Assembly: GCA_025765615.1 (NCBI GenBank)
Contig: JAIVFJ010000029.1
Coordinates: forward strand, 124,001 to 188,000
DNA: 64,000 bases
Reading direction: 5' to 3'
From: Zopfochytrium polystomum
Lineage: Eukaryota > Chytridiomycota > Chytridiomycetes > Chytridiales > Chytridiaceae
The first letter of the stretch is position 1, and each line of letters starts with the position of its first letter. Of this stretch, positions 52,824 through 64,000 are shown in pieces. The notes beneath the pieces are model-generated. The model saw only the letters and a list, made by a program, of their open reading frames with translations, ran no database searches and had not been told where the DNA came from. The translations under genes and the position numbers were made by a program.

Positions 52824-54711
52824 TTATAACACACGGTCTATTCCCGCAATCACAGCCCCAGTTATGAACAAAGCATTGAACGTCGTAACCGCGGCATCCG
52901 CAACGCTAACCAGCGGCTCAAATAATGTCCGCACCCGTGAGCGCGTACTATCGACCGCTTCTCCGTAGCGAAGACCAGCCCTATGGCCGATCCCAACAGC
53001 AATCGCAAGCGACGCGACCAACTCCGCGACCACCATAAAGGCGCCGCGAACTAAAACCCGCGAATCAACGATCGCCGCTGCGATAACCTCCGCTGTCCAT
53101 CCTCTCTCGGTCATGCGCTGAGGGAATTGTTCTGTAAGAAGCGGATCCGCAGCTGGGAGAACGAATAGGGCCACGATCAGTGCTGCTAGGAATGTCGCGG
53201 CGGTCGCTGTGATGACGGACGTCTTGTGGCTGACGGTGAGGAGACGCAGGCGGGTCACCGGTGTGAAAGGTGGGTTCAATCTTCTTAGCGCGATCGAAAG
53301 AGAGGGAAGTGAAAGGCAGTTTTGGTTGCAGAGAGTTGAAAGTTGACTCTGAGACGTTGCGCCGTATGTGGGTAAACCTTGGAGCTCCGAAGCTTTCGTA
53401 CAGCGTCCAGTTAGCCCAATCAACTTCTCGAATGACAGCAGCGGTACGATCGCAGGTCTTGTTCCTGGCCTTTTGACAACCGAAGACAGTAACATTGCAG
53501 CCAAGGTCCACTGGCACGACAAACCGACTGCTGCCGTAAGCGCAAACACATTAAAGTCAGCAACAAGAAGGAGGCTCGCACGGGACGCCGTACAGCAGAC
53601 CATACGAACGCAGAGCCCGAAGCTGAACAAGGACGACGACGCGACGGAGAGCTCTCGACCGCTTTCAAGCAGAGGCTCGGAATCGTCGGGGCTCGGCGGA
53701 GTCGCGGTCAAGAGCGGGTAGTCAGTGATCAGACTGGAGTCCACGAGCAGCGGGATCTTCATGGCCGTTGGCGCCAGGCTGCGTTGGAGGATGAACCGAA
53801 GACGGTCAACGTCCGGGAGGTAAAAGCAGAAAAGTAGACTGGCTGTTTCCAGTGTGAATTGAAGTAGTAGTGATCCAGCTAGCCCATTCCGATCCAACAA
53901 CGTCAGAAATAGACTGAGCCCAATAGAAAGGTGGCCTATCTGCTCTTGAAAACTTCAGCAAATCGTAACGAGATTACCCTATACCTGGATTTCTCACCTG
54001 GATGGCACACATGTTTGCAAACGATATCCACAGCGCCACCATGGCCCTCCTCCGTACAGTCTTCGATGGTTTGACGGCCAGGATAAAAAACGCTAATATC
54101 CCGCCGAGGAAAGTGGCCATTACCGCCGAGATCGCATCGTCACAGTAAGTTGGCAGAGGGCCCGTAACAGCCGTGTAGACGAACACACTGAGGGAAAAGG
54201 ACAATCCCCACCACGACAGGATCTGAGTAAACGTCAGACCCATGGTTCCAGGCTCGAGGAGAGTCCAGTCGATGCACTGGAGGCAGCGTCGAGGTAGCGA
54301 GAGTGCAATGCGGTCGGGTGCAACCGAACGACGTCCTTCAATCCCCTTTCTGGCCTCCGCACGATGGGTCGGCAAGCTCGTCTCCGGTCCAGTCCGCCAC
54401 CTCTGCAGCGTGGCAACTCTCAGGCTCTGGATCGTCGCCGGGCAGGTCATCAAGACAACTAGCACGGAGAACTGGTAGCCCAAAAAGTTAGCTCCTGTCC
54501 CGAACGCACCCATGTAGATGAAAGTGCCTCCGAGGTATGAATATACTGCGACGCAGAATAGTACGCTGAAGAGGCTGACGACCGCCAAGATGACGAAAGA
54601 GACCACGCATGATGTGGCGAAGGCGATGGCGGCTGTGGTTGCTGTTTCAGATGGGCTAAATAGAAGTGATTCTCTGATCGCGATCGTTTCGAATGGTTGT
54701 TGGGTAGTCAT
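52824..54711 (-). CDS. Multi-helix membrane protein upstream of RGS gene
   Basis: Exons (minus) 54711-53998 and 53939-52824 join to 609 residues. About ten hydrophobic segments are seen, for example FVILAVVSLFSVLFCVAVY, VLVVLMTCPATI, ILSWWGLSFSLSVFVYTAV, AVMATFLGGILAFFILAV, FNVFALTAAVGLSCQWTLA and AAVTTFNALFITGAVIAGI. A hydrophilic loop of about 60 residues links helices. No family is recognised. A clear, decayed paralog lies inverted at 61600-63560 (CIDWSLL and NPPFTPWTRLRLLAVSH there correspond to CIDWTLL and NPPFTPVTRLRLLTVSH here). Adjacent to the RGS gene on the same strand, so a G-protein-coupled function is plausible but not shown. Confidence 0.72.
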
Positions 54712-55292
54712 ACTCTGGCGGAATTGTTAAAACTGTCCAAAGCGGAAAATTCCCGCAACATTCACGAGTCTATTGCAATGAACCAAAGAAGCAGAACTGA
54801 TGACTCCTTCATCACGTCTTGCTTCGTCACATGTCCCGCATGAGCTGTATTGCTGAACTCAGCTGCAGTGTGACTGCGACTGCCTGCGACGTTGGCCGAG
54901 ACCTGACAACAAACTCAGCGCCGATAATGGCACCGTGGGACACTGCGGAGACTTTCTGTGATGCCCTGAGTGAACAGATTTGCGACAACGTGGGTCTGGA
55001 GGAGGGCGTCAGCGACGACGGTGGGGTTGTTGTTAGACAGCCAGTGGGTTGTCGCAGGAAAACTGCTTGCACCAATTTTAGATACAAACGTTTTATTTGG
55101 TTCGCTTTTGGCCATTGATAAGACCTGCATTGCCCTCAAGGAATAAAAGAAATGCCGAGAGTGCCAATGAATTGAAGAGGAAAGGAGCGGCGGAGAGGGA
55201 TGACAATCGGGAAACTGGCAAGAAACAGTGAGCTCTTAAAAAAAGAGTCCAGCCAGAAAGCGACCTGATAATCTCAATAATATCTGAATCCC
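54712..55292. other. Spacer
   Basis: No supported gene. It holds the 5' flank of the multi-helix membrane gene and the 3' flank of the thioredoxin reductase gene, both on the minus strand. Confidence 0.35.
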
Positions 55293-57401
<2,109 letters not shown>

Positions 57402-59792
57402 TCAGCCCACGAGGATTCCGGTTCCTCCTGACGCAGTGGACACCACAGCAGGAGACTCTGTTTGGCAAACAGCGGCGCCGTTGGAGCCATCGCCTGACGC
57501 CACGCTCTGCGTACTTCGTATCACCTCACCACCATCCAGGACATCTCCCCGTACTCCAGCGCCCCTGCCTCTCCTGACTGCCGCGACAACGGCGCTGCTT
57601 GTCGGATCGTCCGTCAGCGATGGCGACGGCAGCGTACCGTTCGCGGCTGCCGCCCCACCCGTCGATGCTTCTGCCGTGGCGAGCGCAGGCGCAGCGGCGC
57701 CCGACTGAGGCGGGGTGGGGGAGGTAGTGGAGGCATCGAAAGATCCCGCTGTCCCCGCTGCGCTGTAACTGCTGTTATGGGCGGTGGGCGCTACGGGCGT
57801 GGTGGTGATGTAGGAGGGGAAGACAGAGCTTGCCGTCGCGTTTGAACCAGTCTGCGAGGATGGCTGATCCGATTCGGCTTCGAGCTTTGGCGTAGCCGCA
57901 TCTTCAGAAGAAACTGATGATGAAGACGATGCCGAAGATGAGGAAGTGGATCCCAGAGCGTAGGTCGCCTGCGTGTGCCCTGCCGCGTCAAAGTCGTACA
58001 ATGGTTGAGAAGGTGCAGGTGCCGTTGCCGTCCCCGGTTGCTCCAGCGATTTCGGAAGGAATGACGTGGTCGGATGGTATGTGGGATGCACCTCGCCGGC
58101 GGGGGCGTGGTCATAAGGTACGGCTGCTGGGTCCATTGAGTAGCCCGGGTGTGGGTTGTAAAATTGCGTTTCAGGCTGGGAGGAAAGTGACGAAACCGAA
58201 GATGCTGCGGTCAAAGCGGCAAACTCTAAGCTGGTGGGCTCTAGAATGCGGTGAGGATCAATTTCGAAATCCTAAGTAAGAGTAAGTAAAGAACGATAGG
58301 AGCATGGAAACAAAAAAAATAAAGAGAAAAAAAATAGAAAAAGTACTAACCCTTCTCCGCTTATGCTCCTTGTACGGTTTAAAGGAGGTTGTGGGCGGTA
58401 CGAAACCGGGCGGGCAGACGTGGCGCTTGTAAATTTCCGCGGATGTGCAAACGTCTTTCCCGCAAGTTCTGGAGAAGTTCACCAACGTCAGTGAAAAGTG
58501 AATCCACAAAGCCCAAACATGCGACTCACTTGCAGCGTAAACTGAGCCACCGCGAGCCGTGGTCTGGATCGTTCGGTTTGTGGCATTTGCCTTTGCTGAA
58601 CTTCCCGTTCTTTAGTTTTGATAACGAAACGGTCAGTGTGACTCGATTGGGGCTGGGGCACAAAGCTTTCATCCTCACCGGGTACGTCGGATCTGTCAGC
58701 TGCCGCTTCGAGCAGTATTTGCAAACAACCTTGAAGTGAGCCCTCGAAAGCAGCTGCGGCTCGCCTGGGGTGGCACTTTCTGGAGTTGCTGTTTCAACCT
58801 TCATGCTTGCTGCATTACTGTCGAATGCGGCGCCGCTATCCTCCTTTTTCCGGCGCTTGGTTGCACTCGAATCCTTTGCGGGCCGCTTGCGAGAGTTGTC
58901 CGGGGTGCCCGACGGCGGCTGGCTCTGCGCTGGAATCGAATGCTGCACCTGTGGCTGAAACATGTCGGGAGGCGGCGGGAGAGGCTGATAGTGCAGGCCC
59001 TGGGGTTGATGCGGCGGATCCTGAATCTGATAGTGCGGAAGATAGCTTTGGGTTTGGTACGTCGGTTGGAGCGCGTGATGAGGAGGATCGGAGTGGAAAG
59101 GCAGCGATCCTGGGATGTACTGCCCCTGAACCGAAATGTACTGCGGGTGGTCTGGATCTGCGTGCTGCACAGGCTGCTGTTGCTGCATGAACGATGCCTG
59201 CGCTTGTTCGAAATCGTGCTGCGATGGGCCATGCTGCTGTACTTGCACGACTTGCGAATGCGGCGGTGGGTGCGATTGGTTCGGATCCGATAGCACCAGC
59301 AGCTCCTGTGGAGCGAAACCCATTGGGTCGATACCACCCATGTCGACGGGGTAGAGCGTTGTGTAGTGGTGAGGTGGCCCGTGCGGATTGTGGCCATCGG
59401 AGAGTAAGTGGCCGTACGGGCCGGAGAAACTGTCTACTCCAACGGCGAGATCTCCCGGCGGCCCGGGGACGGCTACGTGCCATCCAGACGTCGGGTCCCC
59501 GCTCGGGTCCAACGCATAGCCAGCCATTTGTTGGTGACCAGCTGGTAATTGTGGCTGGTAGGTTGTAGGTGGAGGGGGAGCGTACATCGATCCGTGCGGT
59601 GTTGTGTACATGAACTGTGTTGGATCGTACGAGACAACTGGCATCTGCGATGGATGGATCTGGGCCTCGTGGCCTTGGAAGTCCATCTGCGGGCCGCTGG
59701 TTTGTGGGTGGTACTGCCGGTTGTCAGGTTGGGTTGGGTGGGGCAGGCCAAGGGGTTGGTACGTAAGTCCGTGCTGGTGCTGCTGCTGGTGT

Positions 59793-59824
<32 letters not shown>

Positions 59825-59896
59825 GTGGTGTTGGAGAGCAACTTCGGCCGGGATCGCGGATGGGTGAGGATGGGACGGCGGAGGAGGGTGCTCCAT
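57402..59896 (-). CDS. PolyQ/Pro-rich nuclear protein with a novel Cys/His cluster
   Basis: Exons (minus) 59896-58679, 58609-58530, 58468-58351 and 58271-57402 give 761 residues in phase. The N-terminal 350 residues are Gln/His/Pro-rich with a CAG/CTG-encoded polyQ run (residues about 24-40). SRKRPAKD...KRRKKED is a bipartite nuclear-localisation-like stretch. A central cluster has Cys392-x2-Cys395, then Cys415, His423, Cys432-x2-Cys435, Cys440, His449 and Cys451. GSRWLSLRCKTCGKDVC suggests a zinc-binding fold spread over three small exons. The Ser/Thr/Ala-rich C-terminus is disordered. Probably a transcription factor by composition. The zinc cluster matches no family recalled, though a distant WRKY/GCM-like relation cannot be ruled out. 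Confidence 0.7.
59778..59826. repeat. CTG/TGC trinucleotide run (polyQ coding)
   Basis: Imperfect CTG repeats on the plus strand, encoding the Gln/His run near the N-terminus of the nuclear protein on the minus strand. Confidence 0.85.
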
Positions 59897-61590
59897 GACG
59901 GCGCGCCCTTGCGTTGATTGTCAGACAGGCAGCGGGTTTTCGCTTTTTGCCGGAGACGACAAGATTGTTCAATCCGGTTAGGGATTGGGATTGGGCAGCA
60001 GACAGACGACAAAGACTGGAGAAGGAGCCTTGCTCTGTCTGGTATGGGAGGTCGCTCAACCACGCGCTAGTGCTGTTGGATAAACCGGCAGGGCGGCCAG
60101 TTACAGCGACTGTAAGAGAGCGGCGGAGACAGTCTACGTGGCTGCTCTGGCAGACAAGAACTTACTTGAGTGCGCCAGGTCACACACCAATCGGGGTTGG
60201 CTCAAGCGATGCAAATTGGCCTGCGTGAAGGAGCCGTGCGGTGCGCAGCCTTGTCACAAGCCCTCTGGGCTGTTCCGGTCTGTCTGTCTATCTGTCTCTA
60301 GGCCTTCCAGACAGATTCTCTGTCCTATTCCAAATGAGTAAAATTTTCCTTCGTTTCCTTTTTGGGACTGACTCTGGGATCAATGACGTGGGCAGAAAGG
60401 GAGTCATGTTGTTTCTCAATGGGCCTTGTCGATGGCGAACTGGCGGTGCGCTTTCTTCACTGTTTTGCCACGCTTGAGAGCAAAGACATATGTTACATAT
60501 GGCGTTGTGTTAGTTGAGAGAGAGAGAGAACGCATCGAAGAAACCGCTACTCAGCTCTGCAGAGCGAGCTTCTAGCGCAGTAACGGACCTGCCGCCGACT
60601 GTATCAACAGAGTTGGGCTGTACCGAGAGTAAGTTCGAATTGTTCGTAAGGATGAGTTTGGTTCTTGCCTCTTTTTGCAAGGGATATTGGGGAGAAGATG
60701 TGGATGACGACGAAGGTTCGACAGGAATTGGGTTCGTGGGAGTCGCATGTGGTGTGGGTGTCCCAGGAGCCGCCGCCGTGGCTGTTGGCATTCAGCAGCG
60801 GCTTCTTCCACCGTACCGTGATGCGTCGTCGTTTTGTTGACTTTTAAACCTTTTAAACCTTCTTTTCTCTGCACGCTGATCATGCCTCCCTCTCTATTTA
60901 TGTCATTTTCCATGTCATCCGCGCGTGCAGGTTTGTGATCGCGCCCTCCTTTCTCGTCGCTGTCCCCCGATGTCCCTCTCTCGTCATCCTTCCTCAATAT
61001 ATGTGGGAGATCATCCGCGCGTGCAGCTGCTTCCGATTCTTAACACGTTTCCTCCGAGTGGAGTCGGCCGCAAAATCGCCACCTTCATCATCCAACCCGC
61101 CGCCGTTCCTGTTGGTATTCACGTCTCTCGCCGCCGCCTTTGCCGACACGATCGCCATCGTCGTCGTCGATCGTCCACACCAGCTCACCCCCGACTGTGC
61201 CGTCAAACATGATTTTAGCTTTGGCTTGCCGTTTTCCACTCTTTCACACCCTTGTCAACGCGCATGGCATTCCCGATCTCAAGAGGCACTTCACTCAGCT
61301 GCCTGGCTTCAGATTACGTACTGCACTAACGTGTTGCTCCCGCTCTCACCTCAACTGAAAATAGATACGAACGAGTGGCGTTCTCGTTTATTTTTGGGAG
61401 TGACGATGAACTTCAACAACTGAAGTAAAGTGGTCGGAGAGACGAGGAGGAACCCATCGAGGCAAATCGGCTCGCCCTCCGCCGGGCCAGGAGAGAGCCC
61501 TGGGTTCGGATTGTAGGTGGAAAAATTTCCCTCAGAAGCCCTCGAGCGTCGAGTGGACAATTCTTAGAAAAAAAGAGGTCCCTTTCAGTT
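59897..61590. other. Gene-poor spacer
   Basis: 1.7 kb with no supported gene. Open stretches at 60514-60840 and 60925-61423 lack motifs and coding character. The left end should be the promoter of the polyQ protein. Confidence 0.35.
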
Positions 61591-61593
61591 GCG

Positions 61594-63560
61594 GTGTCGC
61601 AGTGGCAATTATGGTTCCGGTATCGCGACGATCGACGATTCGAGCTTCGTTCGCCTCAGCAGGCGGTATTGTTGCGCGCACTTCCCACGATCCTGAATCA
61701 ATCGTTTGTAACGATCCCCTTAGTAGAATTACCCAGCTTACGTTCTTCGAGCACGCGCCGTGAAAATATTGATGAGGGAAAGCACACCGTCAGCGACGCT
61801 CCAATCGATCCAATTCAGGATGCGATCCATGAAACGCTCTTCACCCTCTAGCAACCCCAGGATTTTTACGCTTTCTTGATCCCCGCCTTTATCCTGACGA
61901 TGGCGGTCTACTCGGTGGCCCTGTTCCCAACGTTTGTCTGCCTGACAGGATACCTAAAATATACACTCGGACACTTCCCTGATCGCCCCCTCGCAACGAG
62001 CCTTGCATGATTGGGTTGAACGCCACGGGCCTCGCGCTGCTGCTCACTTGCAGGACGACGGTTGCAAATTTGCGGCGCGGAAGTGTGCAGCGAGAGACGC
62101 AGCGACGTAATATACAAAATGGTCTATTGCCACGCCCCGACCGAGGCTGTCGACGGCACTTGCAGATTATGGGGAGCGATGGACTGGATCACGGATCCTG
62201 GCTGTCGAAAATTGCTCCGTGCATTGACTGGTCGTTACTGAGAGCAGGATCGTGGGGCAGAGTGTACCTTGAGATTATTATTCCCTGGACAGGATTCGTC
62301 GCGCTGCACTTTGGCGTTTTCATATCATTGACGGACATCGCTCCGGTGATATCTGAAGTCGCCTCCGCAGTGATACAGTTTGCGATCGAAATGCTTCTCG
62401 TTTGGATCGCTCTTGAGCGATACAGAGAAAAAAGGTGGCCTCAGAAACTTAAATCAGCCATGATTATATCTGTTTCTTTATGTACCTTGAGTCGGTAAAT
62501 CGGTCCCGAAACCGATCACTCCGTTAAATAGTTTGAACAGATAGCCCACTATTCGTCCGCGGGTATTGTGGACATGTTCCTCTCTATATCAAACTATTTT
62601 ATCAAATCGATTACATCCCACGCGATCTTCAACATTATAAGCCTGTGGTTTCGCTTCAGCCTCCCGAGATCCCCCGACTCCGCTTAATACTAATGCGAAG
62701 TTTGGCCCCCTCGTCCTCGAAGGTTGCGGCGATTCTTCTTCCACAAGTCGTTGCGGAATACCCCATGACCCACGTCCCGAACGAACGTCGAAGTGCGAAT
62801 CGTCGAACATATGAGGGTCGGCGAGAGAGAGTTGAGGAGATTGACTTCGCCGCCACGGCACTCGCCAGCTATGGCATGTGTGTGCGATTTGTTTTGTCGG
62901 CTAAACCATCAACGATTCTTTTCCTCCGAGTCGATAGTTTGAGCTTCTTCGTCGCGGGTATCACAAGCCTCGTATTTCAATGGTTCGCCACCGGCTTCTT
63001 CTTGGTTATAACCAGAATGTCATCAGGTAACCAGGACTAAGCAAAGCGGAATGGTTCGCCTCAGCGTGTGGACTCGAACTGGCCGTTCCTATCCCCGACT
63101 TTGACTCTATGCGGGGGGAAAACGTGGAAAGTTCGGGACTATTCGCAACAGCCGAAGTTTGGTTAACCTGCAAAAATACCCTCAACACTCCAACACATCG
63201 TCGATGTCTCCAGGCTGCAAGGTGTCAGAGACGTACAATCCTCCCTTTACTCCATGGACGCGTCTCCGGCTTCTCGCAGTCAGCCACTACGTCTCTTGCG
63301 TCGCCCACAGTAGCAGAACCGCCTTCGCCGGCGGCGACGACGGTGTCGTGTTGGGCGGGTTTGGGCGTGGGAAGACGAGGAGTAGGACGTGGGATCCGAG
63401 GCAGTATGTCGGGAGCGCGACGGATGTGTTGTTTGGCATCTGTGCGTCGTTCTTTGTGGCGGGCGCTATCGCGCGAGGAATTGCGGGGGTGCGGAGATTG
63501 CGGGGGTGCGGGTGTAGCCACTTGCGAGGCAGGAACACAAAGCGGGGTCGAATTTGATCG
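61594..63560 (+). pseudogene. Inverted, decayed paralog of the multi-helix membrane protein
   Basis: Successive pieces on the plus strand follow the order of the gene at 52824-54711: a helix FLIPAFILTMAVYSVALFP (about 61860-61930), CIDWSLLRAGSWGRVYLEI and ALHFGVFISLTDIAPV (62010-62498), SISNYFIKSITSHAIFNIIS, then after a one-base frame slip PEIPRLRLILMRSLAPSS (62645-63040), and YNPPFTPWTRLRLLAVSH with DVLFGICASFFVAGAIARG (63159-63557). The homologous parts are clear, but at least one indel near 62665 and the loss of the helix after NPPFTP...SH break the protein. No RGS domain is seen downstream before the window ends. Confidence 0.6.
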
Positions 63561-64000
63561 TGCCAGGCCGAGAGCGTGCTTGATATCCAACGGCCCTTCA
63601 GCCTATTTGCTCGTACTCTGGGATGAAAATTTTGGAAAAGAACTCCCTTTGCTAAACAAACCTCGAAAAAAGAAAGAAAATCAATACCCCACAAACTCCC
63701 CAGCAAAGAGCCAACCCGAGGACTCATCTCGAGCAGAAAGATCTCCGGTGATCATCACCTCAGCCCCTGCTGTCTAAATTAGACTGGCACTTTAGCTCAA
63801 CGAGTTACCGTCGGACCTCAAATAGATCGCAGCAAGCTCGTCAACTCTGGCAACGATCTGCCTCCTTTCCGGCCATCTGCCACCTATCCTTCGACCCTAT
63901 AACGGATGCGAGATCCGTTTCACTGTTGCGCCTTATTGAACAGCCAAAATCTCATGGTCTCACCATCTTTTTCCCTGCTGTCGTCTTTTACGGATCTGTG
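63561..64000. other. Right edge of the window
   Basis: No complete gene is recognised. An ORF ends near 63777 and another open stretch runs off the edge. Confidence 0.3.

Overview
This window looks like nuclear DNA of an early-diverging, probably zoosporic (chytrid-type) fungus. The genes are eukaryotic and carry short introns of about 50-100 bp with GT...AG borders. Gene content is fungal (DUF4246, Gvp36-like BAR protein, Jip5/WDR55, CFEM-like GPI protein, fungal P450). An RCK/MAK-type kinase, a class tied to cilia, points to a flagellated stage. The exact genus is not claimed. Exon borders were read by eye; where stated, the joined reading frames were checked for phase and divisibility by three.

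Layout. 1-2.95 kb: broken transposon remnants (KDZ-type transposase plus a second DDE-like element). 3.4-5.7 kb: cytochrome P450. 6.1-7.1 kb: FAD monooxygenase broken into head-to-head pieces. 7.6-10.4 kb and 12.0-13.2 kb: a decayed and an intact member of an unusual secreted, minimal protein-kinase-like family with low-complexity basic tails. 13.4-18.0 kb: a duplication-rich zone with DUF4139 fragments and a GNAT. 18.3 kb: intron-containing tRNA-Thr. 18.7-25.0 kb: conserved block with a DHA2-type MFS transporter, a universal stress protein and a PAS-kinase-like kinase. 25.6-30.4 kb: tandem pair of paralogous seven-helix membrane proteins flanking a frame-disrupted GNAT. 31.1-32.7 kb: damaged PPR-like gene. 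33.0-39.9 kb: GPI-anchored secreted protein, BAR protein, RCK/MAK kinase, ribosomal protein eS25. 41.6-50.6 kb: bacterial-type solute-binding protein, frameshifted DUF4246, WDR55/Jip5, secreted Cys-rich peptide, APH-type phosphotransferase. 51.1-54.7 kb: an RGS-domain gene directly behind a multi-helix membrane protein, possibly one fused gene. 55.3-59.9 kb: thioredoxin reductase and a polyQ transcription-factor-like protein with a novel Cys/His cluster. 61.6-63.6 kb: an inverted, decayed paralog of the multi-helix protein.

Working together. Housekeeping genes (eS25, WDR55, BAR, thioredoxin reductase, RCK kinase, USP, MFS) are intact and conserved in form. Between them lie accessory families (secreted kinase-like proteins, seven-helix and multi-helix receptors, RGS, DUF4139/4246, GNATs) that show duplication, inversion and frame damage. 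The most interesting candidates are the secreted kinase-like family and the membrane-protein/RGS set, which could be parts of a lineage-specific signalling repertoire. This is inference from sequence only.
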